Origin: Stenotrophomonas sp. 364
GTDB lineage: Bacteria; Pseudomonadota; Gammaproteobacteria; Xanthomonadales; Xanthomonadaceae
NCBI RefSeq assembly: GCF_009832905.1
Contig: NZ_CP047135.1
Coordinates: 1,776,001-1,840,000 of the forward strand
Direction: 5' to 3'
Length of the DNA: 64,000 bases
The notes under the pieces are model-generated. The model saw only the letters and a list, made by a program, of their open reading frames with translations. It ran no database searches and was not told the DNA's origin. The translations under genes were made by a program, and so were the position numbers. Below, piece by piece: positions 18,720 through 27,180 of the stretch (position 1 is the first letter of the stretch; the number at the start of each line of letters is the position of its first letter).

Positions 18720-20084
18720 TCAGTTCAACAGCTGGGTGGCATCCAGCAGGATCATCGGCTGGGCGCTGATCCTGGCCACACCACGGAACAGGTCGTTGGA
18801 AATCTGGCAGATGCGGGCGGTATCGGGCGGCTCGATCTGCGAGTCGGTGAGGTTGGCCACGTCTTCCACGGCCGACACGCGCAGGCCCATGGTTTCGCCG
18901 TCTTCCTCGAGCACCACGATGCGGGTGTTGGCGTCTTCCTGGGCGGGACCGGCGCCCAGATGGATGCCCAGGTCCATCACCGGTACCACCTGGCCGCGCA
19001 GGTTCATGATGCCCAGCATGGCGTCGGCGGTACCGCGCAACGGCAGCAGCGGCACCGGCAGCACCACTTCCTGCACCTTGAGCAGTTCCAGTGCGTAGGC
19101 CTGGGCGCCACAACGCAGGCGCAGCCAGCGCGAGGTGCGCTCGCTGGCCCGACGGTTCTCGCGCGGGCTGGAGGCCGGATTGCGCGCCTGTGCCTGCAGC
19201 TCCTGCCAGCTGCCCGGCCGGGTGTGCGCCGGCGCCGGCGCGCTGCGGGCGCTGGGGGCACTCATCGGCATCGGGGTGGGCATGGCGCGGGCAGTGGGTA
19301 TCTGGGTGGGGGCGGGGGCAGGGCGGGCAGGGGCCACCGGCGCTGCCACGGCGGCGACGGTCGGCGCACTATCGTGCAGCACATCGTCGGGAAGGTCGTC
19401 CCAGCTGGGCCTGGCCGCGTCCGCACCGGTACCTGCAGCGGAGAGAGCGGCGACCGGTGGGCCGAGCGCCGGATCGTTCATCAGCTCGTCGAGCAGGGCC
19501 AGGTTGGCCGGTGCGCCGGGCGAGGTGGGGGTGTCGTGGACGGGCGCGAGGGTCTCGACCGGTGGGCCGAGCGCGGGATCGTTCATCAGTTCGTCGAGCA
19601 GGGCCAGGTTGGCTGGTGCGCCGGGCGAGGTGGGGGTGTCGTGCACGATCGCGAGGGTCTCGACCGGTGGGCCGAGCGCGGGATCGTTCATCAGTTCAGC
19701 GAGCAGGGCCAGGTTGGCTGGTGCGCCGGGCGAGGTCGGGGTGTCGTGCACGGTCGCGAGGGTCTCGACCGGTGGGCCGAGCGCAGGATCGTTCATCAGC
19801 TCAGCGAGCAGGGCCAGGTTGGCCGGTGCGCCCGCGGCGGTGGGGGTGTCGAAATGCGCTGCGGGTGCGGGCGCGTCGCTGTCCGGATCAGTACCGGCAT
19901 CGGCCAGCGCGTCGCGGGCGAACTCGGCGCTGATCGCACGCGCCACGCCATCGGCTTCGGCGTCGTCCTGCGCGGCCACCGCGGCGGTCGGCGGGGTCGA
20001 TACGTCGGCCTGCACCGGTGCGGCCGGCACGGCATCGCCCAGCAGTTGTTCCAGGTAGTCGTCGAGCACGCCGGCGGTGTTCAT
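18720..20084 (-). CDS. ParP-like CheW-domain protein with tandem repeats
   Basis: A 454-residue protein. The N-terminal 300 residues are Ala/Pro-rich and contain four tandem 35-residue repeats with the core APANLALL(A/D)ELMNDPALG. The C-terminal 140 residues form a CheW domain (WLRLRCGAQAYALELLKVQEV, GIMNLRGQVVPVMDLG, GLRVSAVEDV). Directly upstream lies a ParA-type ATPase gene that it overlaps by ATGA. This motC-motD-parC-parP order is that of polar flagellates, where ParP joins receptor arrays and CheA to the pole-marking ParC. I therefore read it as a ParP homologue; the repeats may be its ParC- or CheA-docking part. Start ATG 20084 is fixed by the overlap. Confidence 0.82.
   Translation of the reverse strand: MNTAGVLDDYLEQLLGDAVPAAPVQADVSTPPTAAVAAQDDAEADGVARAISAEFARDALADAGTDPDSDAPAPAAHFDTPTAAGAPANLALLAELMNDPALGPPVETLATVHDTPTSPGAPANLALLAELMNDPALGPPVETLAIVHDTPTSPGAPANLALLDELMNDPALGPPVETLAPVHDTPTSPGAPANLALLDELMNDPALGPPVAALSAAGTGADAARPSWDDLPDDVLHDSAPTVAAVAAPVAPARPAPAPTQIPTARAMPTPMPMSAPSARSAPAPAHTRPGSWQELQAQARNPASSPRENRRASERTSRWLRLRCGAQAYALELLKVQEVVLPVPLLPLRGTADAMLGIMNLRGQVVPVMDLGIHLGAGPAQEDANTRIVVLEEDGETMGLRVSAVEDVANLTDSQIEPPDTARICQISNDLFRGVARISAQPMILLDATQLLN
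19451..19850 (-). repeat. 105-bp tandem repeats inside the parP-like gene
   Basis: Units begin at 19451, 19556, 19661 and 19766 (the last is shortened by divergence). Copies differ at only a few positions, including synonymous ones, so the array is recent and frame-preserving. Confidence 0.92.
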
Positions 20085-20863
20085 GCCGCGCGCTCCATCT
20101 GCAGCGCGTCGTCGGCCATGATCCATTCCAGGGCACGGCGGTACGCGGCCAGGCCACGGCCAGGGTAGTCGTCCGACTGCGCCGGAATGGTCAGGCTGGC
20201 AGCATTGCAGATGCGGGTGTCGACCGGAATCGCGTCTTCCCAGACGCGGTGGCCGTGCGTGTCCTGCATCAGCTTGACGGTTTCGTTGCCGGCGCGGGTG
20301 CGGCGGTCGAACAGGGTCGGCAGGATCGACATCGGCAGCGGGCGGCGGCGCGAGCGTTCGACCATCTCGCCGGTCCGCACCATGCCGTCCAGCCCATGCA
20401 GGGCGAGCGGTTCGGCCTGGGTCGGAATGATCAGGCGGTCGGCGGCGGCCAGTGCATTGATCATCAGCAGGCCCAGCGTGGGCGCGCAGTCCAGCAGGAT
20501 GTAGTCGTGCTGGCCCTGGTGGCGGGCAAAGGCGTTCTGCAGGGCCAGGCCGAGCCCGGGCTGGTTGGCGCTGCGCCGTTCCAGGGTGGCCAGCGCGGCC
20601 TGTGCGCACACGTAATCCAGGCCGGGAATAGTGCTGTGACGGCTGAGCGAGGACAGCTCGGCCGGCGGCGTCCCGAACAGCTCCAGCACGCCCTGCGGCG
20701 GCGGGTCCAGCGGCACGCCGAAGGCGCGGGTCAGCGACGAATGCGGATCGAGATCGATCAGCAGCACGCGGTGGCCCAGGGCGGCCAGGCCACGGCCGAG
20801 AGCCAGGCTCGTGGTGGTCTTGCCCACGCCGCCCTTCTGATTGGCGATTGCCCAGATGCGCAT
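20081..20863 (-). CDS. ParC-like ParA-family ATPase
   Basis: A 260-residue deviant-Walker ATPase: NQKGGVGKTTTSLALG near the N terminus, VLLIDLDPHSSLT, and YILLDCAPTLGLLMINAL. It lies directly between motD (5-bp gap) and the ParP-like gene (ATGA overlap). In Vibrio and Pseudomonas the ParA-like protein at this place, ParC, sits at the flagellated pole and directs inheritance of chemotaxis arrays. It is not a chromosome-partition ParA: no ParB is adjacent. ATG 20863 begins the protein at MRIWAIANQKGG as usual. Confidence 0.87.
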   Translation of the reverse strand: MRIWAIANQKGGVGKTTTSLALGRGLAALGHRVLLIDLDPHSSLTRAFGVPLDPPPQGVLELFGTPPAELSSLSRHSTIPGLDYVCAQAALATLERRSANQPGLGLALQNAFARHQGQHDYILLDCAPTLGLLMINALAAADRLIIPTQAEPLALHGLDGMVRTGEMVERSRRRPLPMSILPTLFDRRTRAGNETVKLMQDTHGHRVWEDAIPVDTRICNAASLTIPAQSDDYPGRGLAAYRRALEWIMADDALQMERAA

Positions 20864-20868
20864 TCGGT

Positions 20869-21858
20869 TCACTCCTTCATTGCGGGGGAAACGGCGGCGC
20901 CCACGCGGCTGCCGGCCGGCACCGGTGGCAACTGCACCGGTGCGATGGGGGATATGGCGGGGGTCTTGCCGGGCGTGGCCGGGTCCGATTCGGCGGTCAA
21001 CTGCGGCCCGATCGGATCCACGCCCTGCGCGGTGTCGGCCAGGATGATCACCATCACCCGCCGGTTGCGGTTGCGCCCTTCGGCGGTGGCATTGTCTTCG
21101 CGCGGGCGGAACTGGCCGTAGCCGACCATCGCCAGCCGCGACGGCTGCAGGCCCTGGTCGGCGAACAGGTGGACCACGCTGGCCGCGCGCCCGGCAGAGA
21201 GTTCCCAGTTGGAGGGGAACAACGGGGTGGCGATCGGAATGTTGTCGGTGTGACCTTCCACGCGCACGCCGTTGGGTGCCTCGCGCAGCACCTGGGCCAG
21301 CTTGGACAGGGTGTCGCGTGCGTGCACATCCAGCGTGGCCGAGCCGGTGGGGAACAGGATGTCGCTGTTGATCTCCACCTCGATCCACAGCTCGGTGCGG
21401 CGCACGGTGATCATGCCGCGCTCGATCAGCGGTGCCAGCGTGGCGGTGAGGCGGTCGGCGATGGTGTTGAGCTGGCGTTCGGCGCGCTGCAGCTGTTCCT
21501 GGTTGCGCACCGAAACGGGCATGCGCATCTGCGAGGCCATTGCCGGCAGCAGGGTGGGGTCGTTGGACGGCGCTGGCGCGGCCGGGCCGACGCGGTTGCC
21601 GGCCTTGATCACCGACGGGCTGTCCCAGCCGCCGCCCTGCACCTGCTGGTTGCCCACCTGCACCGGGTTGATGGTGCGCGGCGCGCCCCCGAAGGCGGTG
21701 GTCAGCGCATCGGCCATGACCCGGTACTTGCCTTCGTTGAGCGAGGAGATGGCGTACATCACCACGAAGAAGGCGAGCAGGAGCGTCATGAGGTCGGCAT
21801 AGGGAATGGCCCAGGCCTCATGGTTGGCGTGCTCTTCGTGATGCTTGCGACGGGCCAT
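20869..21858 (-). CDS. motD: Flagellar stator protein of the second type (MotB-like)
   Basis: A 329-residue stator B subunit. A single transmembrane helix (AWAIPYADLMTLLLAFFVVMYA) contains the proton-binding Asp (YADLMT). A plug/linker region follows, then an OmpA-like peptidoglycan-binding domain (GHTDNIPI, SNWELSAGRAASVV, GYGQFRP). A Pro/Ala-rich tail of about 55 residues follows. Paired with motC one base upstream. In P. aeruginosa the MotCD stator is the one that powers swarming and responds to c-di-GMP. Confidence 0.94.
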   Translation of the reverse strand: MARRKHHEEHANHEAWAIPYADLMTLLLAFFVVMYAISSLNEGKYRVMADALTTAFGGAPRTINPVQVGNQQVQGGGWDSPSVIKAGNRVGPAAPAPSNDPTLLPAMASQMRMPVSVRNQEQLQRAERQLNTIADRLTATLAPLIERGMITVRRTELWIEVEINSDILFPTGSATLDVHARDTLSKLAQVLREAPNGVRVEGHTDNIPIATPLFPSNWELSAGRAASVVHLFADQGLQPSRLAMVGYGQFRPREDNATAEGRNRNRRVMVIILADTAQGVDPIGPQLTAESDPATPGKTPAISPIAPVQLPPVPAGSRVGAAVSPAMKE

Positions 21859-21859
21859 G

Positions 21860-22600
21860 TCAGTGCAGGAACCCGGAGAGGTTGGTTTCGATGTTGCGCG
21901 GGTTTTCGCCCTGCGCGATCGAGATCAGGCCTTCGATGATCATTTCGCGGTCGCGGCTGTTGTGGTGGATCACGCTCTTCAGCTTGGCCGACACCGGCAG
22001 GAACAGCAGGTTGGCCGAGGCGATGCCGTAGATGGTGGCGGTGAACGCCGCGGCGATGCCGTGGCCGAGCTTGCTCGGGTCGGCCAGGTTCTTCATCACC
22101 GCGATCAGGCCCAGCACCGCGCCGATGATGCCCAGCGTGGGGGCGTAGATGCCCATTCCCTCGAACACCTTGGACGCGGCCAGGTCCTGGTGCTCCTGGC
22201 TGCTCAGTTCGATTTCCATCATGTGGCGGATGGTTTCCGGCTCCACGCCGTCCACCAGCAGCTGCAGGCCCTTGCGCAGGAACGGGTCGTTCTGCGCATC
22301 CACCTGGGTTTCCAGGCCGAGCAGGCCCTGGCGACGGGCGATGTTGCTCCATTCGACGATCTGCTTGATCAGTTCGTGGCGGTCGCTGCTGGGCGGCAGG
22401 ATGACCCAGCGCACAATCTTGAAGGCATGCTTGAACACCGCCGGCGAGGTGTGCAGCAGGATGGAGGCGATGGTGCCGACGATCACGATCACGAAGGCGG
22501 CCGGCGACCACAGTGACGCCAGGCCGGCCCCCTTGAGGATGCTGCCGCCGACCAGTGAGGCCAGGGCGAGGAAAAGTCCGATGAGGCTGAGTCTGTCCAT
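21860..22600 (-). CDS. motC: Flagellar stator protein of the second type (MotA-like)
   Basis: A 246-residue stator A subunit with four transmembrane helices: about 1-22, 28-50 (FVIVIVGTIASILLH), 148-170 (GMGIYAPTLGIIGAVLGLIAV) and 180-202 (AAFTATIYGIASANLLFLPV). The cytoplasmic loop between helices 2 and 3 contacts FliG. It is the first gene of the unit motC-motD-parC-parP and has an excellent sigma-28 promoter, which separates it from cheA1 upstream. Confidence 0.95.
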   Translation of the reverse strand: MDRLSLIGLFLALASLVGGSILKGAGLASLWSPAAFVIVIVGTIASILLHTSPAVFKHAFKIVRWVILPPSSDRHELIKQIVEWSNIARRQGLLGLETQVDAQNDPFLRKGLQLLVDGVEPETIRHMMEIELSSQEHQDLAASKVFEGMGIYAPTLGIIGAVLGLIAVMKNLADPSKLGHGIAAAFTATIYGIASANLLFLPVSAKLKSVIHHNSRDREMIIEGLISIAQGENPRNIETNLSGFLH

Positions 22601-22607
22601 GGGTCCG

Positions 22608-22634
22608 TTATCGGCGTATGTGAATGGGACTTGA
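22608..22634 (-). promoter_or_regulatory. Sigma-28 promoter for motC-motD-parC-parP
   Basis: TCAA (22634-22631), a 15-bp spacer and a perfect GCCGATAA (22615-22608) on the - strand. The -10 box is only 8 bp from the motC ATG, so the mRNA would have almost no leader. Confidence 0.82.
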
Positions 22635-22683
22635 GATGCCGAAGGAATCCGGTGGGGCGGCGGTCACAGTTTTTCGGGGTAAA

Positions 22684-22710
22684 GCAGCCGACCAACGGTC
22701 GGCTCTACCG
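22684..22710. repeat. SMAG element after cheA1
   Basis: An inverted GTAG palindrome (GCCGACC/GGTCGGC) ending 4 bp from the cheA1 stop. It is placed where a terminator would be expected, between cheA1 and the motC promoter. Confidence 0.82.
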
Positions 22711-22713
22711 GCG

Positions 22714-24522
22714 TCAGCGGAGGCCGTCCACGTCGAGGATCAGCGACATGCGGCCGTCGCCGATCAGGGTGGCGCCGGCGTAACCGCGCAGGCCGCGCAG
22801 TGCCTTGGGCAGCGGTTTGATCACCACTTCCTCGCGGCCCCGCACCTGGTCCACCACCAGCCCGAAGCGGGCTTCGCCGGCCTGCAAAACCACGATGGTG
22901 AGCAGCGAGGAGGCAGCCGGTGCGACGGCGAGCCAATGGCGCAGGTCCACCAGCGGCAGCGTGTGCGACTTGCGGTCGAGCACGGCGCGGCCATCGAACC
23001 AGCCCAGCGAGGTGTTCGGTGCATGCAGCACCTCCATCACGCGGGCCAGCGGCAGGGCGTAGACGTCGTCGCCGGCCTGCACCAGCAACGTCGGCAGGAT
23101 GGCCAGGGTGAGCGGGACGCGGATCATGAAGCGACTGCCACGGCCCAGCTCGGACTGGATCTGGATCTGGCCGCTGAGCTCGCGGATGCGCGACTGCACC
23201 ACATCCATGCCTACGCCACGGCCGGAAATGTCGGTGACTTCCTGTTTGGTCGAGAAGCCCGGCAGGAACACCAGGTGCAGGCATTCCTCGCTGGTCAGGC
23301 GGGCGGCCGCTTCCGGATCGATCAGTCCCTTCTCACGTGCCTTCTGGCGCAGCCGTTCGGGATCGATGCCGGCGCCGTCGTCCTGGACTTCGATGCTGAC
23401 GTAGTCGCCTTCCTGTTGCGCCGACAGCCGCACGTGGCCGCTGCGCGGCTTGCCCTGCGCTTCACGCAGATCGGGGGTTTCCACGCCGTGGTCGATGGCG
23501 TTGCGCACCAGGTGCACCAACGGGTCGGCCAGGGCTTCGACCAGGTTACGGTCGAGCTCGGTCTCGGCGCCGATCAGCTCCAGTTCCACTTCCTTCTTCA
23601 GGTTGCGCGCCACGTCGCGGGCGACCTTGGGGAAGCGCGAGAACACCTTGCCCACCGGCTGCATGCGGGTGCGCATCACCGCCGACTGCAGGCGTGCGGT
23701 GGCGATGTCCAGCGTGGAGACCGCGCGGTCGAGTTCTTCGTCGTGCAGGCGCGCACGCAGGGTCTTGAGCCGGTTGCGTGACAGCACCAGTTCGCCGATC
23801 AGGTTGACGATGGCGTCCAGGCGCTTGGTGTCCACGCGCACGGTGTGCTCGGCTTCGGCCACCGGCTTGTTGGCGGCCGGCTTGGCGGCCGGTGCTGCCG
23901 CTGCACGGGGCGGCGGTGCGGGCGCGGCCACCGGCTTGGCGCCGGGCACGGCACCGCCATGCAGCTGGTCGAGCAGCGCCTCGAACTCGTCTTCGCCGAT
24001 CAGGCCATCATCGGCCTTGCCGGCTCCCGCCACGGCGGTGGGTGCGGCGCCGCCGTGCAGGGTGTCGAGCAGGGCTTCGAACTCATCGTCGGTGATCAGC
24101 TCGCCGCTGACCGGGGCGGCAACTGCCGCCACCGGAGTGGCCGGGCCGTTGACGTCGAACTGTGCGATCAGCTCCGGCGGCGCATACCCGGGCTCTTCGC
24201 CGGCCGACACCGAATCCAGCATCGACTGCAGGTAGTCCAGCGACTGCTGGGCCGCATCGAAGTGGTGGGCCTGCAGCGTGGCCTTGCCGGAGCGGGCCAT
24301 GCCCAGGGTTTCCTCGGCGGCATGGCACAGCTCGACCATGGCCTGGATGCCGAGGAAGCCGGCACCGCCCTTGAGCGTGTGGAAGCCGCGGAACACCGCA
24401 TTGAGCTGGTCGCTGTCCTGGGGCGACTGCTCCAGCGACACCAGCTGTTCGCCGAGGCGGTCCAGGATTTCCTGGGCCTCGAGGATGAAATCGGCGGCAA
24501 TATCGTCTGGAACAGCGCTCAT
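22714..24522 (-). CDS. cheA: Flagellar chemotaxis histidine kinase
   Basis: A 602-residue CheA. The P1 domain has H48 in GFHTLKGGAGFLG. A linker carries two copies of a short motif (DDEFEALLDTLHGGA at about 163-178 and EDEFEALLDQLHGGA at about 196-211) and an Ala/Pro-rich stretch. Then come P3, the P4 kinase (HLVRNAIDHGVE, DDGAGIDPERL, GRGVGMDVV) and the P5 CheW-like domain. It forms the core signalling operon with cheY1 and cheZ downstream of fliA, as in other polar flagellates. The ATG at 24522 lies 4 bp after the cheZ stop; the frame is open further upstream inside cheZ but is not used. Confidence 0.95.
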   Translation of the reverse strand: MSAVPDDIAADFILEAQEILDRLGEQLVSLEQSPQDSDQLNAVFRGFHTLKGGAGFLGIQAMVELCHAAEETLGMARSGKATLQAHHFDAAQQSLDYLQSMLDSVSAGEEPGYAPPELIAQFDVNGPATPVAAVAAPVSGELITDDEFEALLDTLHGGAAPTAVAGAGKADDGLIGEDEFEALLDQLHGGAVPGAKPVAAPAPPPRAAAAPAAKPAANKPVAEAEHTVRVDTKRLDAIVNLIGELVLSRNRLKTLRARLHDEELDRAVSTLDIATARLQSAVMRTRMQPVGKVFSRFPKVARDVARNLKKEVELELIGAETELDRNLVEALADPLVHLVRNAIDHGVETPDLREAQGKPRSGHVRLSAQQEGDYVSIEVQDDGAGIDPERLRQKAREKGLIDPEAAARLTSEECLHLVFLPGFSTKQEVTDISGRGVGMDVVQSRIRELSGQIQIQSELGRGSRFMIRVPLTLAILPTLLVQAGDDVYALPLARVMEVLHAPNTSLGWFDGRAVLDRKSHTLPLVDLRHWLAVAPAASSLLTIVVLQAGEARFGLVVDQVRGREEVVIKPLPKALRGLRGYAGATLIGDGRMSLILDVDGLR

Positions 24523-24526
24523 GGTG

Positions 24527-25141
24527 TTACAGCCCCAAATCCGAAAGCAGGTCGTCAGCATCCACCTGGGATACCTGGTGACGGTCCAGGCCACTCACGG
24601 CCGGGCCGGCCAGGCCGTTGTCCCGCTTCTGCGCGGTGTCGTCCTGCGGCGGCAGGCCGAGTGCGCCAAACCCTTCGTGCACGCGACGCACGATCCCCAC
24701 CACGCGGCGGATGATCTGCCCGGTGAGGTCCTGGTAGCTTTGGGTAAGGGCGATCTCGGTGAGGTTGTGGCGGATCCGGTCCAGCTGCTGGTCCTGGTCG
24801 GCGGTGAGGCCATTGGCCCGCAGCTGTTCGGTCAGGGCCCGGCATTCCTCGGCCAGGTCCAGGGTGCGGTGGGTGGCCTGTTCGGTCATCGTCACCACGT
24901 GGTCCAGGCGCGCGCAGGCATCGTCCAGCTCGCCGGCTTCGCTGGGCAGGCTGGGCAGTTCGCCCAGGGCCTGGCCCAGTTCGCGGGCGAGCCGGTTCAG
25001 GCCGGCCATCATCGGCTGGGTGCGCAGGGCAGCCAGCGCGTCGATTTCCCGGCGCCAGCCGGCTTCATCGCCGCTTTCCAGCGCAGCCAGGGCGTCCTGC
25101 AGGCGCTGCACCAGCGCGGATTTGTCGCGAAGGGTTTCCAT
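24527..25141 (-). CDS. cheZ: CheY-P phosphatase
   Basis: A 204-residue CheZ. The long helical hairpin carries the catalytic segment SYQDLTGQIIRRVV, with the Asp and Gln needed to dephosphorylate CheY-P. The C-terminal tail VDADDLLSDLGL is the CheY-binding helix. It starts one base inside the cheY1 stop (TGATG) and ends 4 bp before cheA1. Confidence 0.95.
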   Translation of the reverse strand: METLRDKSALVQRLQDALAALESGDEAGWRREIDALAALRTQPMMAGLNRLARELGQALGELPSLPSEAGELDDACARLDHVVTMTEQATHRTLDLAEECRALTEQLRANGLTADQDQQLDRIRHNLTEIALTQSYQDLTGQIIRRVVGIVRRVHEGFGALGLPPQDDTAQKRDNGLAGPAVSGLDRHQVSQVDADDLLSDLGL

Positions 25142-25533
25142 CAGGCGCTCGCTGCCAGGCGTTCGAAGATCTTGCCGAGCTTTTCTTCCAGGGTCTGCGC
25201 GGTGAACGGCTTGATGATGTAGCCGTTGACGCCGCACTGGGCCGCTTCGATGATCTGTTCGCGCTTGGCTTCGGCGGTGACCATCAGTACCGGCAGGGTC
25301 TTCAGCTTGGCGTCGGCGCGGATCGCCTTGAGCAGGTCGATGCCGGTCATCACCGGCATGTTCCAGTCGGTGACCACGAAATCGAACGGCTGGCTCTGCA
25401 GCAGCGACAGCGCGGCATGCCCGTCCTCGGCTTCGGCCGTATTGGTGAAGCCCAGATCGCCCAGCAAATTCTTGACGATACGACGCATGGTCGAGAAATC
25501 GTCGACGATCAAGATACGCATGTTCTTGTTCAA
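25141..25533 (-). CDS. cheY: Flagellar motor response regulator CheY
   Basis: A 130-residue CheY with the classical motor-binding features: [18 protein letters not shown], phospho-acceptor Asp in [12 protein letters not shown], Thr/Ala in VTAEAKRE and Lys in [10 protein letters not shown]. It is much closer to E. coli CheY than the second CheY at 17823. The gene lies 16 bp after fliA and overlaps cheZ by one base, so CheY, CheZ and CheA1 are produced together. Confidence 0.96.
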   Translation of the reverse strand: MNKNMRILIVDDFSTMRRIVKNLLGDLGFTNTAEAEDGHAALSLLQSQPFDFVVTDWNMPVMTGIDLLKAIRADAKLKTLPVLMVTAEAKREQIIEAAQCGVNGYIIKPFTAQTLEEKLGKIFERLAASA

Positions 25534-25549
25534 AGCACTTTCCTCGGTA

Positions 25550-26296
25550 TCAAGTGTTCGCGAGGCCGGCGTCGGCCGCCTCGAAGATCTTCAATCGGCC
25601 CCGCAGGCGCAGCACGGCCTGGCCGTGGATCTGGCACACGCGTGACTCGCTGACGCCCAGTACGGCGCCGATCTCTTTCAGATTCAGTTCCTGCTCGTAG
25701 TACAGCGACAGCACCAGCTGCTCGCGCTCGGGCAGCAGGCCGATCGCATTGCCCAGTTCACGGCCGAACTCGCCGCGCTCCAGCACCTGCTGCGGGGTCG
25801 GGCCGCCCTGGGCGACGGTGTCCAGCTCGCCCTGGTCCTCGATCCGCGATTCCAGGCTCAACACCTGGCCGCGTGCGGCGTCTTCCATCAGGCGCAGGTA
25901 GTCCGGCAGCGGCATGTCCATGGCGGCGGCCACTTCGGTGGCGCTGGCGGCACGGCCGGTGCTCTGTTCCAGGCGGCGGATGGTGGACGCGGCGTCGCGG
26001 GCACGGCGGTGCACCGAACGCGGCACCCAGTCGCCCCGGCGGATCTCGTCGATCATCGAACCGCGGATGCGGATCGAGGCGTAGGTCTCGAACGAGGCGC
26101 CCTGGTCGGCGTCGTAGCTGCGCGAGGCCTCGATCAGGCCCATCATGCCGGCCTGGATCAGGTCATCCACTTCCACGCTGGCCGGCAGGCGCGCGGCCAG
26201 GTGGTGGGCGATGCGGCGCACCAGGTCCGAATGCTGGGCAATGCACTCGTTGGCGGCGGTGCGTTGCACCTCTTTGTATTGTGCGGCGCCTTTCAT
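25550..26296 (-). CDS. fliA: RNA polymerase sigma factor for late flagellar genes
   Basis: A 248-residue sigma-28. Region 2 spans about 15-90 ([30 protein letters not shown]), region 3 about 95-165 and region 4 about 180-240 with the helix-turn-helix [20 protein letters not shown]. It directs the TCAA/TAAA-N15-GCCGATAA promoters seen in front of the motor, receptor and cheW genes of this window. Overlaps flhG by ATGA. FlgM, its anti-sigma factor, is not in the window. Confidence 0.96.
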   Translation of the reverse strand: MKGAAQYKEVQRTAANECIAQHSDLVRRIAHHLAARLPASVEVDDLIQAGMMGLIEASRSYDADQGASFETYASIRIRGSMIDEIRRGDWVPRSVHRRARDAASTIRRLEQSTGRAASATEVAAAMDMPLPDYLRLMEDAARGQVLSLESRIEDQGELDTVAQGGPTPQQVLERGEFGRELGNAIGLLPEREQLVLSLYYEQELNLKEIGAVLGVSESRVCQIHGQAVLRLRGRLKIFEAADAGLANT

Positions 26297-27180
26297 GCGG
26301 TCACCCCGCGTTGCTTGAGGATGCGTTCCAGGAAGAATTCGACCCCGCCACGCGGCTCGGTCGGAGCCTGCCAGCGGGCGGTGCGGCGGGCGATCTCGGT
26401 GATCGCCTGGGCGGCCGGGCTGGACGGGTAGGCCTTGACCACCGGCTGCTGGCGCTGCACCGACAGGCGCAGCCAGTCGTCCTGCGGCACGCAGCCGAGG
26501 TAGTTCAGCGACACATCGGCCAGGAACTTCTCGCAGACCCGGGTCAGCTTTTCATACAGCACGCGGCCTTCGTTGGGGTCGCGCACCATGTTGGCCACCA
26601 CCTGGATACGGTCCACCCCGCGTTCGCGCGAGAGCACCTTGATCAGCGCGTAGGCGTCGGTGATCGAGGCCGGTTCGTCGCAGACCACCACCACGGTGTC
26701 CTGGGCGGCCTGGCAGAAGGTCAGCACCCCGTCGGTGATGCCGGCGGCGGTGTCCACCACCATGAAGTCCAGCTCACGCTCCAGTTCGGAGAACACGTTG
26801 ACCAGGCCCACGTGCTCTGCCGGCTGCAGTTCGGCCATGTGGCGGCGACCGGATGCGGCCGGTACCACCAGCACGCCACCGGGGCCTTCCATGATCACTT
26901 CATCCAGGGTGCAGCGCCCGGCGACCAGGTCGGCCAGGGTCAGCTTGGGCTGCAGGCCCAGGATCACATCGATGTTGGCCAGCCCGAGGTCCGCATCCAG
27001 CAGCAGCGTGCGCTTGCCCATGTCGGCGAGCGCCACGGCCAGGTTGGCCGACACGTTGGTCTTGCCCACGCCGCCCTTGCCGCCGGTGACGGCGATGGTG
27101 CGCACAGGGCCCAGCGGCTGGCTGCGGGTGGCAGACAACGGGAAGGTCTTGGTCAGCTTGGCGTACTCACGCGACGGCAT
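26293..27180 (-). CDS. flhG: Flagellar number regulator, MinD-like ATPase
   Basis: A 295-residue FlhG (FleN). The deviant Walker A VTGGKGGVGKTNVSANLA lies at about 31-49, with LLLDADLGLANIDVILGL and FMVVDTAAGI. It restrains flagellar number in polar flagellates by acting on FlhF and, in Pseudomonas, on FleQ. It overlaps the end of flhF by 14 bases and fliA by 4. The N-terminal 25 residues hold a basic segment that may stimulate the FlhF GTPase. Confidence 0.95.
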   Translation of the reverse strand: MPSREYAKLTKTFPLSATRSQPLGPVRTIAVTGGKGGVGKTNVSANLAVALADMGKRTLLLDADLGLANIDVILGLQPKLTLADLVAGRCTLDEVIMEGPGGVLVVPAASGRRHMAELQPAEHVGLVNVFSELERELDFMVVDTAAGITDGVLTFCQAAQDTVVVVCDEPASITDAYALIKVLSRERGVDRIQVVANMVRDPNEGRVLYEKLTRVCEKFLADVSLNYLGCVPQDDWLRLSVQRQQPVVKAYPSSPAAQAITEIARRTARWQAPTEPRGGVEFFLERILKQRGVTA

